A stretch of 64,000 bases of DNA from Xanthomonas hyacinthi (GTDB lineage Bacteria > Pseudomonadota > Gammaproteobacteria > Xanthomonadales > Xanthomonadaceae). Shown in pieces: positions 8,942-22,120 of the stretch (position 1 is the stretch's first letter; each line of letters starts with the position of its first letter). The notes beneath the pieces were generated by a model. It was not told the origin of the DNA. It was given only the letters and a program-made list of their open reading frames with translations, and did not search any database. A program made the position numbers and the translations under genes. Location of the stretch: contig NZ_CP043476.1 of NCBI RefSeq assembly GCF_009769165.1, positions 1,929,001-1,993,000 of the forward strand, written 5' to 3'.

Positions 8942-11632
8942 CTACAACGTCTGCAGCTGCGCGCGCGCGTACGCCGCCGAGGCGCCGCTCGGCTGCAGTT
9001 CCAGGTAGGTCTGGAACGCGTGCCTGGCCTTGGCCGCATCGCCCATCTGCCGGTAGGCGTCGCCGAGGTTGATGTAGGCCACCGCGCGCGAGGGATCGAT
9101 CTTCAGCGTGTTCTCCAGCCAGCGCGCGGCCTGTGCGTACTTGCCCTGGCGGTAGTAGATGAAGCCGAGATTGTTGGCCGCCAGCGCGAAATCCGGACGC
9201 AGCTTCAGCGCCTCGGTGAATTGCGCCGCGGCCTCGTCGTAGCGCTTTTCCTTGTACAGCTGCAGGCCGCGGTCGTTGGCGCGCTGCGCACGCTGGCGAT
9301 CGGACATTGGCCCGGCCGCGACCGGCACCGCCAGCGGCCGCTCGCCGCCCTGCAGGTCCTTGACCAGCACGGTCGGCCTGGCCGCCGGTGCCGCGGCGTC
9401 GACGCGGTCGTTCATCGCGATCGCCGCCGAGGACAGCTGCTGGGTATCGGCGGTCAGGAATTCCTCGCCCTCCGGCACCTGCAGCACGAACTCGCCGCCC
9501 TGCGAGCCGGGCAGGCTGCCGAACGCCGGCGTCTGCGGCGAGATGCTCGACACCGCCGGGGCCACGTACGCGGCCAGTTCGGTGCCGGTGATCAGGCCGT
9601 CGCCATTGAGGTCACCCTTGCCCGACAGCGCCTGCAGCAATACCCAGGTGAACACCGAATGGCCGTTGGGGCCGCTGTCGGCGACCTGCTGGTCGGCACC
9701 GCCGGCGGTGAGCATCTGCCGCGCCACGCGCCGCGCGTTCTCGCGCAGGTAGGCGCCGGTGCCGCCGCCGCCGCGGGTCAGGCCCAGGCCGCTGTAGCAG
9801 GCGTCCATCACGAACAGCACGTGCTTGGCTTCCAGGCTCTCGGCGATGTCCTGGATCTCGGTCATCGGGATCGCATCGGTGGCGAACTGCGCCGGGTCCG
9901 AATCGGCCGGCACGATGTAGCCCAGGTCGCGCCCGGAGGCAAGCTTGCGGGTGGCCCCATGCCCGGCGAAGAACACGAACACGCGATCGTTCCTGCCCAC
10001 CCCGCCGTGCGCCAGGCGGTCGTGGAACGCGGCCAGGATGTTGTTGCGGGTGGCCTCCTGGTTCCTCAGCACGATCACCTGCGAGGACGGGAAGCCGAAG
10101 CTGCCGGTCAGCGTCTGCGCGATCGCCTGCGCATCGTTGGCCGCGTACTGCAGCCTGGGCCAACGCGCGTAGTCGTCGATGCCGATCACGACCGCCCACG
10201 AATTGTCGTAGCCGCTGGTCACCGCCGGCGCGGCCGCGTTGGCCGCCGCGCGCGCCACGCTGAAGTCGCGCCCGTTCCAGGCGGCGAACTGGTAGCCGTC
10301 GGCGCTGAGCCGGTCCAGGATCTGCGGCAGCGCCTTGACCGTGCGTGCGTGGATGTCGTGGAACAGCAGGATGCCGCGCTGCTCGCGGCCGACCTGCTCG
10401 AGCACGCGCTGCACGATCGATTCCGGCACCGGGTCCGCCCAGTCCAGCGAGTCCACGTTCCACATCACCGACTTCAACCCGGCCTCGCCGAGGATCTGCA
10501 TGCCCTCGGCGTTGCGCGCGCCGTACGGGAAGCGGAACAGCGGCGCGCGCTTGGCATCGACCGCGCGCAGCATGCGGTCGGTGTCCAGGATCTGGCTGCG
10601 CAGCGCGGCGCCGGTTTCCTTGGACAGCTGCGCATGGGTCAGGCTGTGGTTGCCGACCGTGTAGCCCTGCTCCATCAGTTCGCGGCTGACGCTGGCAAGC
10701 GGCGCCAGTTCGACCTTGCCGTCGGCATCGAGCTTGCCCAGGTTGCGTCCGACCTCGAAGAACGTGGCCGGCACGTCGTAGCGCTTGAGGATGGCGACGA
10801 TCTCGTCGGTGTACTCGCGGTGCGGGCCGTCGTCGAAGCTCAGCACCACCGTCTTCGGCGGCAGGTCGCGGCCGAACACCTCGCGATCGCTGTCCTGCAT
10901 CGACATCGGATACGGGGTGATCACCCCGTAGTCGCGCAGGATCCGCTCGCGCGTGTACAGCGTGCCCAGGTGGGCGAGGTAGTCCTCCCACTTCTCGCGC
11001 TTCTGCACGATCGCGCGGGTGCGGTCGAAGCGGCTGAAGATCGCGGTGATCTCGCGGTTGTAGCTGCGCTCGATCTCGTCCAGCGCCTCCAGGTCCTCGC
11101 CGATGCGCTGGTGCAGCTTGATCGCCGGCAGCGAGGAATCCTTGCCGATGCGCGCCTGCCAGTCGGCCAGGATCTCGCGGAACGCCAGGCGGTCGGCGTC
11201 GTACAGGTCCGGCGCCGATTCGACGTAGTCCAGCAGCGCGCCGACCGCGGCGAAGCGCTGCGCGTCCGGCTGCGCCAGCAGCGCATCGAATTGCTTGGCC
11301 AACGCGTCGCGCCGCTCCAGTCCCTCGTGGAACAGCTGCTGGCCGACGCCGCTGGAAGTCTGCCGCGCGGCCGGCGACTGCTTGGCCTCGTCGGCCAGCA
11401 GCACGATGATCTTGCGCTGCGCCGCCAGCTGTTCCTGTAGTTGCGCCTGGATCGCCGTGGCCTGCGCCTGCAGGGCGGGCGGGCCCGGCATCGGTGCGTT
11501 GTCCGGCGCGTGCGCGGCCGGCGCAGCAGCGGTGGCCGTGGACGATGGCGTGCGCTGACAGCCGGCCAGCGCAAGCGCGATCAGGCACGAGGCGGCGACG
11601 GAGACCAGGGAGGCGGAACGGCGGTCGAGCAT
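8942..11632 (-). CDS. Lipoprotein with NodB polysaccharide deacetylase, caspase-like peptidase and TPR domains
   Basis: An 896-residue protein starting at the ATG at 11630-11632. The signal ends in a lipobox, LALAGC, with Cys25. Residues 40-250 are mostly charged alpha-helix. A NodB domain spans about 260-470 with all metal and catalytic motifs: [25 protein letters not shown] and LLFHDIH. A caspase/C14 domain spans about 478-720: [10 protein letters not shown], the catalytic His in FAGHGATRK (near 557) and Cys in DACYSGLG (near 611), followed by a Ser/Gly linker. Two to three TPRs occupy about 785-885. The lipobox predicts an envelope lipoprotein. The joined activities suggest a cell-wall or polysaccharide enzyme controlled by proteolysis, but that is inference. 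Confidence 0.88.
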   Translation of the reverse strand: MLDRRSASLVSVAASCLIALALAGCQRTPSSTATAAAPAAHAPDNAPMPGPPALQAQATAIQAQLQEQLAAQRKIIVLLADEAKQSPAARQTSSGVGQQLFHEGLERRDALAKQFDALLAQPDAQRFAAVGALLDYVESAPDLYDADRLAFREILADWQARIGKDSSLPAIKLHQRIGEDLEALDEIERSYNREITAIFSRFDRTRAIVQKREKWEDYLAHLGTLYTRERILRDYGVITPYPMSMQDSDREVFGRDLPPKTVVLSFDDGPHREYTDEIVAILKRYDVPATFFEVGRNLGKLDADGKVELAPLASVSRELMEQGYTVGNHSLTHAQLSKETGAALRSQILDTDRMLRAVDAKRAPLFRFPYGARNAEGMQILGEAGLKSVMWNVDSLDWADPVPESIVQRVLEQVGREQRGILLFHDIHARTVKALPQILDRLSADGYQFAAWNGRDFSVARAAANAAAPAVTSGYDNSWAVVIGIDDYARWPRLQYAANDAQAIAQTLTGSFGFPSSQVIVLRNQEATRNNILAAFHDRLAHGGVGRNDRVFVFFAGHGATRKLASGRDLGYIVPADSDPAQFATDAIPMTEIQDIAESLEAKHVLFVMDACYSGLGLTRGGGGTGAYLRENARRVARQMLTAGGADQQVADSGPNGHSVFTWVLLQALSGKGDLNGDGLITGTELAAYVAPAVSSISPQTPAFGSLPGSQGGEFVLQVPEGEEFLTADTQQLSSAAIAMNDRVDAAAPAARPTVLVKDLQGGERPLAVPVAAGPMSDRQRAQRANDRGLQLYKEKRYDEAAAQFTEALKLRPDFALAANNLGFIYYRQGKYAQAARWLENTLKIDPSRAVAYINLGDAYRQMGDAAKARHAFQTYLELQPSGASAAYARAQLQTL

Positions 11633-11691
11633 GGCCCGGGACTCACAAGGACAGTGGCAGGACACACGACGGCGCATCGCCGCCGCATACG

Positions 11692-11717
11692 CAACGCCCG
11701 CCTTGCGGCGGGCGTTG
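11692..11717 (-). terminator. GC-rich hairpin just downstream of yidC
   Basis: An 11-bp perfect stem (CAACGCCCGCC / GGCGGGCGTTG) with a TTGC loop begins 6 bases after the yidC stop. It lacks a proper U-tract in the minus direction, so it may slow or protect the transcript rather than terminate it efficiently. Confidence 0.45.
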
Positions 11718-11723
11718 TCGGGT

Positions 11724-13469
11724 TTATTTCTTGACCTTGGCCGGCGCCTTGGCGCCGCCCACGGCCGCCGCCGTGGCCGGCTCGCCGTGGCGCTTGGTCA
11801 TCCACCACTGCTGCAGCAGGCCCAGCGAACCGTTGGTGACCCAGTACAGCACCAGGCCCGACGGCACGAAGGCCATCATCACGCCGAACACCAGCGGCAT
11901 GAACTGCATCATCCGCGCCTGCATCGGGTCCATGCCCGGCGACGGCGTCAGCTTCTGCGTCAGCCACATCACCGCCACGTTGATCACCGGCAGGATGAAG
12001 TACGGATCGCGCGCGGTCAGGTCCTGGATCCAGGCGAACCACGGCGCCTGGCGCAGTTCCACCGATTCCACCAGCACCCAGTACAGCGCGAAGAAGATCG
12101 GCATCTGCACCAGCACCGGCAGGCAGCCGCCCATCGGGTTGATCTTCTCCTTCTTGTACAGCTCCATCATCGCGGTCTGGAACTTCTGCTTGTCGTCGCC
12201 GTAGCGTTCCTTGAGCTGCGCGATGCGCGGCTGGAACTTGCGCATCTTGGCCATGCTCTTGTACTGCGCGGCCGACAGCGGATACAGCACCAGCTTCAGC
12301 AGCACCACCAGGCCGACGATCGACCAGCCCCAGTTGCCGAGCAGGGTGTGCAGGTGGCTCAGCACCCAGAACAGGCCCTGGCCCAGGATCGCCATCAGCG
12401 AGAAGCGGCTGTAGTCGACCACGCGGTCCAGGCCGCGCACGTTTTCCTTGGCGATCTGGTTGACCAGCTTGGGGCCGACCCACAGCCGCGCTTCGCTGCT
12501 GGCACGCGCGCCCGGGGCCACGGTGAAGCCCGGGCCGCGCGCTTCGATCACATGCCGCGGGCCGTCGTTGGACAGCACGTACAGCGCGTCCTGGTCGGCC
12601 TGCGGGATCCAGCCGGTGAAGAAGTGGTGCTGCAGCAGTGCGATCCAGCCACCCTTGATGGTCTGGTTGACCGGGCCGTCTTCCAGGAAATCCTTGAACG
12701 CGCGGCGCTGGTAGCCGTCCTGCGCACTGAACCAGGTGGCGCCGTTGAAGCTGAAGGAATCCGGGTTGGTCATGCCGCGGCTGACGATGGTCGGCACCCG
12801 GCTCAGCTTGCGGAACACGTAGCCCTGCCACGGCTTGCTGCCCTGGTTGACGATCTCGTCCTTGATCTGCACCGCGTAGTGGCCGCGCTGCACGGTGTAG
12901 ACGCGGCGGATGCTGATCCCGTCCGGGCCGTTCCACACGAACGGCACCTGCAGCGCGTCCTGGCCCTTGGCCAGCACGTAGTCCTTGCCCGGCTGCTCCG
13001 GGCGGAAGCCGCCGGGACCCGGCGACGGCGCGTTGTGCTCGCCGACCCAGCCGCTGGTGGCGGTGTACGGATGCAGCGGGTCCTCGGTCAGCAACGCCAC
13101 CGGCGGGCTGCCGGGCTGCTTGGTCTGCGGGAACAGCAGCAGATCCGCATCGAACACGCTGCGCCCGTCCAGGGTCAGGCGCAGCACGTCGGTGGTGATG
13201 GTGACCCGCGGCGCGGCGGCGGCGGCGACCGGCGCGGCAGTCTCGCTGCTGGCGCCGGGTACGGCCGCAGCGCCGGATTGGGTGGCACGCGGCACGGCCG
13301 GAGCGCCGCTGGCGCCGGCGTCGGCGTCCTGCGCGGGCGGCACCGTGGTCGCGGCCGCAATGGCGGTCGCATCGGCCGCAGGCGCGGCGTGCTCCTTGTT
13401 CCACTCCATCCACAACAGGGCCGCGACCATCAGCCAGGCAAAGATCAGGAAAAGGCGGGTCTGGTTCAT
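11724..13469 (-). CDS. yidC: Membrane protein insertase YidC
   Basis: 581 residues starting [20 protein letters not shown], the N-terminal membrane anchor of Gram-negative YidC. A large periplasmic domain follows (about residues 50-360, rich in Ala/Pro at first), then the conserved insertase core with [15 protein letters not shown], the cytoplasmic coiled hairpin ([16 protein letters not shown]), [20 protein letters not shown] and a basic tail AKVKK. It inserts inner-membrane proteins alone or with SecYEG. The gene lies 18 bases after rnpA; no separate yidD frame fits in that gap, although many other genomes have yidD there. Confidence 0.97.
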   Translation of the reverse strand: MNQTRLFLIFAWLMVAALLWMEWNKEHAAPAADATAIAAATTVPPAQDADAGASGAPAVPRATQSGAAAVPGASSETAAPVAAAAAPRVTITTDVLRLTLDGRSVFDADLLLFPQTKQPGSPPVALLTEDPLHPYTATSGWVGEHNAPSPGPGGFRPEQPGKDYVLAKGQDALQVPFVWNGPDGISIRRVYTVQRGHYAVQIKDEIVNQGSKPWQGYVFRKLSRVPTIVSRGMTNPDSFSFNGATWFSAQDGYQRRAFKDFLEDGPVNQTIKGGWIALLQHHFFTGWIPQADQDALYVLSNDGPRHVIEARGPGFTVAPGARASSEARLWVGPKLVNQIAKENVRGLDRVVDYSRFSLMAILGQGLFWVLSHLHTLLGNWGWSIVGLVVLLKLVLYPLSAAQYKSMAKMRKFQPRIAQLKERYGDDKQKFQTAMMELYKKEKINPMGGCLPVLVQMPIFFALYWVLVESVELRQAPWFAWIQDLTARDPYFILPVINVAVMWLTQKLTPSPGMDPMQARMMQFMPLVFGVMMAFVPSGLVLYWVTNGSLGLLQQWWMTKRHGEPATAAAVGGAKAPAKVKK

Positions 13470-13487
13470 CGGACAGGCAAGCTCGGC

Positions 13488-13925
13488 TCAGCCAGAAACA
13501 GGTTCTGACTTGGAAGTGGGGGAAGAAGGAGAGAGAGGCGGCGGCATTGTGCCGTCCGCAGCCGGGGCCGGCAATGCGCCGGCACGGCGCAGCAGGCGCA
13601 GATAGGCCTGGCGCAGCTGTTCGCCGCTGGCCTGGGCGGCGGCGCTGCGCGCCACCACCACATAATCGCCCGGCGCCAGCCATGGCAGCAGCTGCCGGGT
13701 GGCCTCGCGCAGCACGCGCTTGATACGGTTGCGCACCACGGCGCGCTTGTCGACCTTGCGCGACACGGCCAGGCCGAGCCGCGCGGGGTGATCGGCGCTG
13801 CGCCAGTGCAGGCTCATCAGCGGTTCGGAGCAGCGGCGCGCGGCATCGAACACGACGCGGTATTCCGCAGACGTGCGAACCCGCGCAGAGCGAGGAAATC
13901 GCCTACGCGGGTCGGGATGATTCAC
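13488..13925 (-). CDS. rnpA: Ribonuclease P protein component
   Basis: The RnpA core is plain: [17 protein letters not shown], then [20 protein letters not shown] with the RNR motif, and GDYVVVARS. It is the protein cofactor of RNase P that helps the catalytic RNA bind pre-tRNA. I chose the GTG at 13923-13925 ([12 protein letters not shown]) to give 145 residues, close to related proteins. The frame also runs back to a TTG at 13965-13967 that overlaps the rpmH stop (TTGA), which would give 159 residues and translational coupling. Neither start has a strong ribosome site. The C-terminal 25 residues are Pro/Ser-rich. Confidence 0.93.
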   Translation of the reverse strand: MNHPDPRRRFPRSARVRTSAEYRVVFDAARRCSEPLMSLHWRSADHPARLGLAVSRKVDKRAVVRNRIKRVLREATRQLLPWLAPGDYVVVARSAAAQASGEQLRQAYLRLLRRAGALPAPAADGTMPPPLSPSSPTSKSEPVSG

Positions 13926-13963
13926 GGTCCGGATTGCAGGCGCCGCCTGGGGCGGCGAAGCAA

Positions 13964-14104
13964 TCAAGCGCTAAGGCGCTTGCGGCCCTTGGCGCGGCGA
14001 CGGGCCAGGATCTTGCGGCCGTCGGCGGTGGCCATCCGGGCACGGAAGCCGTGGTCGCGCTTGCGCTTGAGGTTGCTGGGCTGGAATGTGCGCTTGGTGG
14101 CCAT
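13964..14104 (-). CDS. rpmH: 50S ribosomal protein L34
   Basis: A 46-residue very basic protein, [20 protein letters not shown] and so on, ending GRKRLSA; this is the standard L34 length and sequence. The true start is the ATG at 14102-14104; the longer open frame upstream is not needed. First gene of the rpmH-rnpA-yidC run. Confidence 0.97.
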   Translation of the reverse strand: MATKRTFQPSNLKRKRDHGFRARMATADGRKILARRRAKGRKRLSA

Positions 14105-14144
14105 CGGGGCGCTCTGTCTGGATGAGGCGGAAAGAACCGGAAAT

Positions 14145-14172
14145 TCTATAGATCCGACCGGGGTGCGGTCAA
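14145..14172 (-). promoter_or_regulatory. Sigma-70-type promoter of rpmH
   Basis: On the minus strand TTGACC (-35, 5/6 match, plus-strand 14167-14172) is followed after 16 bases by TATAGA (-10, 4/6 match, plus-strand 14145-14150), about 40 bases upstream of the rpmH start. Confidence 0.55.
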
Positions 14173-14213
14173 CTGCCATCTATCCGGTGTCGACACGGCC
14201 GGTATGCCCAGCC

Positions 14214-14234
14214 TGTGGATGGATCTGTGAATAG
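14214..14234. promoter_or_regulatory. Weak DnaA-box-like pair upstream of dnaA
   Basis: TGTGGATGG (14214-14222) and TGTGAATAG (14226-14234) each resemble the reverse form TGTGGATAA with one or two mismatches. They lie between the divergent rpmH and dnaA genes, where they could mediate DnaA autoregulation. Confidence 0.4.
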
Positions 14235-14362
14235 ATGCGGGAAAACCATTCCCGACCCTGCGCGCCGATGGTAGTCTGGCCCATCCGCTTTCCTCTTTTC
14301 ACCGGCCGAGTGCGCCGCGATGTTTCGCGCCTCACGCCTGGTCTCTCAATGAATTACATCTG

Positions 14363-15703
14363 ATGGATGCTTGGCCCCGTTGCCTGGAACGTCTGGAAGC
14401 TGAATTTCCAGCCGAGGACGTTCACACCTGGTTGAAACCGCTGCAAGCCGAACAGCGCCATGACAACAGCATGGTCCTGTACGCCCCGAACGCCTTCATC
14501 GTCGAACAGGTGCGCGAGCGCTACCTGGCGCGGATCCGCGAGCTGATGACCTATTTCGCCGGCAGCGGCGAAGTGGCCCTGCAGGTCGGCTCGCGTCCGC
14601 GCGCGCCGGAACCGGCGGCAGTGGCCGCCAGCGATGCCGCCGCCGCGCGCACGCCGCCGGCGCCGCTGCTGGAGCCGTTCGCCGGCAATCTCGACTCGCA
14701 CTACACCTTCGCCAACTTCGTCGAAGGCCGCAGCAACCAGCTCGGCCTGGCCGCGGCCACGCAGGCGGCGCAGAAGCCCGGCGACCGCGCGCACAACCCG
14801 CTGCTGCTGTACGGCAGCACCGGCCTGGGCAAGACCCACCTGATGTTCGCCGCCGGCAACGCGATGCGCGAGCAGAACCCCAACGCGCGGGTCATGTACC
14901 TGCGCTCGGAACAGTTCTTCAGCGCGATGATCCGCGCGTTGCAGGACAAGACCATGGACCAGTTCAAGCGCCAGTTCCAGCAGGTGGACGCGCTGCTGAT
15001 CGACGACATCCAGTTCTTCGCCGGCAAGGACCGCACCCAGGAAGAGTTCTTCCACACCTTCAACGCGCTGTTCGACGGCCGCCAGCAGATCATCCTGACC
15101 TGCGACCGCTACCCGCGCGAGGTCGAAGGCCTGGAGCCGCGGCTGAAGTCGCGCCTGGCCTGGGGCCTGTCGGTGGCGATCGACCCGCCCGACTTCGAGA
15201 CCCGTGCGGCGATCGTGCTGGCCAAGGCGCGCGAGCGCGGCGCCGACATCCCCGACGACGTGGCGTTCCTGATCGCCAAGAAGATGCGCTCCAACGTGCG
15301 CGACCTGGAAGGGGCGCTCAACACGCTGGCCGCCCGCGCCAACTTCACCGGCCGCGCAATCACCACCGAGTTCGCCCAGGAGACGCTGCGCGACCTGCTG
15401 CGCGCGCAGCAGCAGGCGATCGGCATCCCCAACATCCAGAAGACCGTGGCCGACTACTACGGCCTGCAGATCAAGGACCTGCTGTCCAAGCGCCGCACCC
15501 GCTCGCTGGCGCGGCCGCGGCAGGTGGCGATGGCGCTGACCAAGGAGCTGACCGAACACAGCCTGCCGGAGATCGGCGATGCGTTCGCCGGCCGCGACCA
15601 CACCACCGTGCTGCACGCCTGCCGCCAGATCAAGCACCTGATGGAGGCCGACGGCAAGCTGCGCGAGGACTGGGACAAGCTGATCCGCAAGTTGAGCGAG
15701 TAA
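14363..15703 (+). CDS. dnaA: Chromosomal replication initiator protein DnaA
   Basis: 446 residues, normal length. Domain I (about 1-80) starts [20 protein letters not shown]; a variable Ala/Pro linker follows. The AAA+ domain has GSTGLGKTH (Walker A, near 150) and LLIDDIQFF (Walker B). Domain IV ends with the DNA-recognition signature [14 protein letters not shown]. DnaA-ATP oligomerises on DnaA boxes and melts oriC. It is the first gene of dnaA-dnaN-recF-gyrB and its 3' flank carries the candidate origin. Confidence 0.98.
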   Translation: MDAWPRCLERLEAEFPAEDVHTWLKPLQAEQRHDNSMVLYAPNAFIVEQVRERYLARIRELMTYFAGSGEVALQVGSRPRAPEPAAVAASDAAAARTPPAPLLEPFAGNLDSHYTFANFVEGRSNQLGLAAATQAAQKPGDRAHNPLLLYGSTGLGKTHLMFAAGNAMREQNPNARVMYLRSEQFFSAMIRALQDKTMDQFKRQFQQVDALLIDDIQFFAGKDRTQEEFFHTFNALFDGRQQIILTCDRYPREVEGLEPRLKSRLAWGLSVAIDPPDFETRAAIVLAKARERGADIPDDVAFLIAKKMRSNVRDLEGALNTLAARANFTGRAITTEFAQETLRDLLRAQQQAIGIPNIQKTVADYYGLQIKDLLSKRRTRSLARPRQVAMALTKELTEHSLPEIGDAFAGRDHTTVLHACRQIKHLMEADGKLREDWDKLIRKLSE

Positions 15704-16020
15704 GCCGGGCCGCGGAAACACGCGATCCGCAGGCGCGCGAGCGGCCCCGGGACGGCATGCCGGCGACGCTTTGATAAAACGGTGCATGACTTCGCGACAA
15801 ATCCGGGAGAAACTGTGGATAAAGTGCAGCGCGGCGGCGCCGGCAAAACTATCCACAGGTTTCCCCACCCCTCCAGGGGCAGTAATACCCGGGATTGAAG
15901 GTGCGAAAAACCCTTTGATTCCAAATAGTTAAGCTACCTTTGCACCGAAATTCGCGCTACCATCACCACCAAGCTTTTGATTTATTCCACATCTTTTAAA
16001 GCATAGGGGCACGGAACCAC
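15704..16020. other. Candidate chromosomal origin of replication (oriC) between dnaA and dnaN
   Basis: A perfect DnaA box TGTGGATAA lies at 15814-15822, and a one-mismatch box CTATCCACA in the opposite orientation at 15849-15857. A clearly AT-rich tract follows from about 15895 to 16005, containing TTATTCCACA at 15982-15991. This combination of boxes next to an AT-rich unwinding element, beside dnaA, is the expected make-up of an origin. A strong box count is not reached (two good boxes), so the functional origin may also use the boxes upstream of dnaA. Confidence 0.65.
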
Positions 16021-17121
16021 ATGCGTTTCACACTGCAGCGCGAAGCCTTCCTCAAGCCACTGGCGCAAGTCGTCAATGTGGTCGAACGCCGCCAGACCTT
16101 GCCGGTTCTGGCCAACTTCCTGGTGCAGGTGCACGATGGGCAGCTGTCGCTGACCGGTACCGACCTGGAAGTGGAAATGGTGTCGCGCATCGCGGTCGAC
16201 GATGCGCAGGACGGCGAAACCACGATCCCGGCACGCAAGCTGTTCGAGATCATTCGAGCGCTGCCCGATGGCAGCAAGATCACCGTGTTGCAGACCGGCG
16301 ACAAGATCACCGTGCAGGCCGGGCGCAGCCGCTTCACCCTGGCCACGCTGCCGGCCAACGATTTCCCGTCGGTGGACGAGGTCGAAGCCACCGAGCGGGT
16401 GCTGGTGCCGGAAGCGGCACTGAAGGAACTGATCGAGCGCACCGCCTTCGCGATGGCGCAGCAGGACGTGCGCTACTACCTCAACGGCCTGCTGTTCGAT
16501 CTGCACGACCAGACCCTGCGCTGCGTGGCCACCGACGGCCACCGCCTGGCGCTGTGCGAGACCGCACTGGAGAACGCCAGCGGCGCCAAACGCCAGATCA
16601 TCGTGCCGCGCAAGGGCGTGACCGAGCTGCAGCGTCTGCTGGACGGCGGCGATCGCGAGGTCGAGCTGGAAGTCGGTCGTAGCCACGTGCGGGTCAAGCG
16701 CGACGATGTCACCTTCACCTCGAAGCTGATCGACGGCCGCTTCCCCGATTACGAAGCGGTGATCCCGATCGGCGCCGACCGCGAGGTCAAGCTGGATCGC
16801 GAAGCGCTGCGCGCCGCGCTGCAGCGTGCGGCGATCCTGTCCAACGAGAAGTACCGCGGCGTGCGCGTGGAAGTCTCGCCGGGCCAGCTGAAGATCAGCG
16901 CGCACAACCCCGAGCAGGAAGAGGCGCAGGAAGAGATCGAGGCCGACACCAAGGTCAGCGACCTGGCGATCGGCTTCAACGTGAACTACCTGCTCGACGC
17001 GCTGTCGGCGCTGCGCGAGGAGTTCATCGTGATCCAGCTGCGCGACGCCAACTCCTCGGCCCTGGTGCGCGAGGCCAGCAGCGCCCGCTCGCGCCACGTG
17101 GTGATGCCGCTGCGTCTCTGA
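16021..17121 (+). CDS. dnaN: DNA polymerase III subunit beta (sliding clamp)
   Basis: 366 residues starting MRFTLQREAFLKPLAQVVNV with the three repeated clamp domains, and ending ARSRHVVMPLRL, the conserved C-terminus that forms part of the partner-binding pocket (VMPLRL). It forms the ring that tethers DNA polymerase III. Downstream are a parS-like site and a hairpin terminator, so recF probably has its own promoter as well. Confidence 0.98.
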   Translation: MRFTLQREAFLKPLAQVVNVVERRQTLPVLANFLVQVHDGQLSLTGTDLEVEMVSRIAVDDAQDGETTIPARKLFEIIRALPDGSKITVLQTGDKITVQAGRSRFTLATLPANDFPSVDEVEATERVLVPEAALKELIERTAFAMAQQDVRYYLNGLLFDLHDQTLRCVATDGHRLALCETALENASGAKRQIIVPRKGVTELQRLLDGGDREVELEVGRSHVRVKRDDVTFTSKLIDGRFPDYEAVIPIGADREVKLDREALRAALQRAAILSNEKYRGVRVEVSPGQLKISAHNPEQEEAQEEIEADTKVSDLAIGFNVNYLLDALSALREEFIVIQLRDANSSALVREASSARSRHVVMPLRL

Positions 17122-17138
17122 CCGGCGCAAGCAGGGCG

Positions 17139-17154
17139 TGTTCCACGTGGAACA
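17139..17154. promoter_or_regulatory. parS-like centromere site 1 (perfect)
   Basis: TGTTCCACGTGGAACA is a perfect 16-bp palindrome and identical to the parS consensus used by ParB in Pseudomonas. It lies between dnaN and its terminator, close to oriC, where chromosomal parS sites are expected. Confidence 0.85.
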
Positions 17155-17162
17155 CAGTGAAG

Positions 17163-17190
17163 AAACCCGGTTTCGCGCCGGGTTTTCTTT
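17163..17190 (+). terminator. Rho-independent terminator after dnaN
   Basis: Stem AAACCCGG (17163-17170) pairs with CCGGGTTT (17178-17185), a 7-base loop lies between them, and a T-rich run TTCTTTT follows. It is about 40 bases after the dnaN stop. Confidence 0.75.
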
Positions 17191-17228
17191 TGGGCGGGAT
17201 TGCGCATGTTTCCTGATCCTCAAATGCT

Positions 17229-17262
17229 CCTGTGGGACTTCAGTCGCGACGGGCTTTACCGA
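17229..17262. repeat. REP-like repeat between dnaN and recF
   Basis: CTGTGGGACTTCAGTCGCGA and the following GGGCTTTAC match the family of GTGGGAG-type palindromes seen elsewhere in this window (26981, 35576, 59169 and others). The rest of the dnaN-recF gap (to 17462) shows no gene. Confidence 0.55.
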
Positions 17263-17462
17263 CGCCGCTCCATCTCCGCGACAGCCGGATCGGCATCGCT
17301 GTCGATCGATCCATGGGGCGTTTGCTACCGCTGGCTTCCGGCACTCCTCAATCGTCCGCGCCACCACAGGACGTTCGCAGCCGGTTTGGGTATGCTGCCG
17401 CCCTGCCCTGATGAGCCGACCCGCGTGCGCCCGGTGCGAGCGCCTCCGCCCCCGAGTCCTGC

Positions 17463-21124
<3,662 letters not shown>

Positions 21125-21202
21125 CGCGGCATCGCCGCCCCCGGCCCGCGTTGGGGGCCGGCATCGTCCCGCTCCCCTAGCCTGCTCTCGCCCAGGATCG
21201 CG

Positions 21203-22054
21203 ATGACCTCGCTGCCGTCGTACCCGCCCGCCCCGCCCCCGCTGACCAGTGCCGCGCCGCCGTCCGGCTGGGGCAAGCCGCTGCTCGGCTTCGTTCTCGA
21301 CGTGCTGCTCGCCGCCGTCGTGCTGTTGGCCGTCAGCGTGTTGTCCGGCTTGGTCTGGGGCGTGGTGCGTGGCGTCCAGGTCACCATGGAACTGCGTGCA
21401 CAGGGTCTTCCCGGCGATCGGCTCGCCGCGACCGTCGCCTCCCATCTCGGCCAACCCGGGGCGTTGGCGCAGCTGCTGATCGCCTTGGTCAGCACCTTGT
21501 CCGCGGCACTGCTGCTGTATTTCCTGCGCCGTCCGGCCGGTGCCGCCGAACGCCGCCGCTCCTGGCAGGCCGCGCGCGTGCCGGCAACCTGGGGCTGGGT
21601 GCTGCTGGTCGCGGTGGCGGTGTTCGTGGGCAGTACCGTGCTCTCCAACCTCGGCGCGCAGCTGGGGATCAAGCCGGTGCCGACCAACCTGCCGCTGATG
21701 CGCGAGGCAATGACGCAGATGCCGTTGTTCCTGCTCGTGTTCGCGGTGCTGATCGCGCCGGCCTACGAGGAACTGCTGTTCCGCCGGGTGTTGTTCGGGC
21801 GCCTGTGGGAGGCCGGGCGACCGCGACTGGGCATGGCGCTCAGCGGCGCGGCGTTCGCGCTGGTGCACGAATTGCCCGGCACCACCGGCAATGGCGTGGC
21901 CGAGACCCTGCAGCTGTGGCTGGTCTACGGCAGCATGGGCGCGGCGTTCGCATGGCTGTACAAGCGCACCGGCACGCTGTGGGCGCCGATTGCCGCGCAC
22001 GGGCTGAACAACGCCGTCGCCGTCGCCGCGCTGTACTGGTTTGGCACAACGTGA
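21203..22054 (+). CDS. CPBP-family intramembrane metalloprotease (CAAX protease/bacteriocin-processing type)
   Basis: 283 residues with about six to eight hydrophobic segments. The Abi/CPBP motifs are present: motif 1 YEELLFRRVLFG (paired Glu near residue 193), motif 2 FALVHEL with its His, and motif 3 HGLNNAVAV. These provide the glutamates and histidines of an inner-membrane metalloprotease. The first 30 residues are Pro-rich and cytoplasmic. Starts 78 bases after gyrB on the same strand. Substrate unknown. Confidence 0.85.
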   Translation: MTSLPSYPPAPPPLTSAAPPSGWGKPLLGFVLDVLLAAVVLLAVSVLSGLVWGVVRGVQVTMELRAQGLPGDRLAATVASHLGQPGALAQLLIALVSTLSAALLLYFLRRPAGAAERRRSWQAARVPATWGWVLLVAVAVFVGSTVLSNLGAQLGIKPVPTNLPLMREAMTQMPLFLLVFAVLIAPAYEELLFRRVLFGRLWEAGRPRLGMALSGAAFALVHELPGTTGNGVAETLQLWLVYGSMGAAFAWLYKRTGTLWAPIAAHGLNNAVAVAALYWFGTT

Positions 22055-22120
22055 AGATTTGTTTGACGAAAAGTTAAGACGCATCCCACCACACTGCGAT
22101 GCGTGTCATAGGGGGATTGC

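Noticed and set aside
13470..13487. yidD between rnpA and yidC
   Set aside because: Only 18 bases separate the two genes; no room for it and no frame found.
21130..21165. GC-rich hairpin after gyrB as a terminator
   Set aside because: Stem is imperfect and there is no U-tract; the CPBP gene may be read through.
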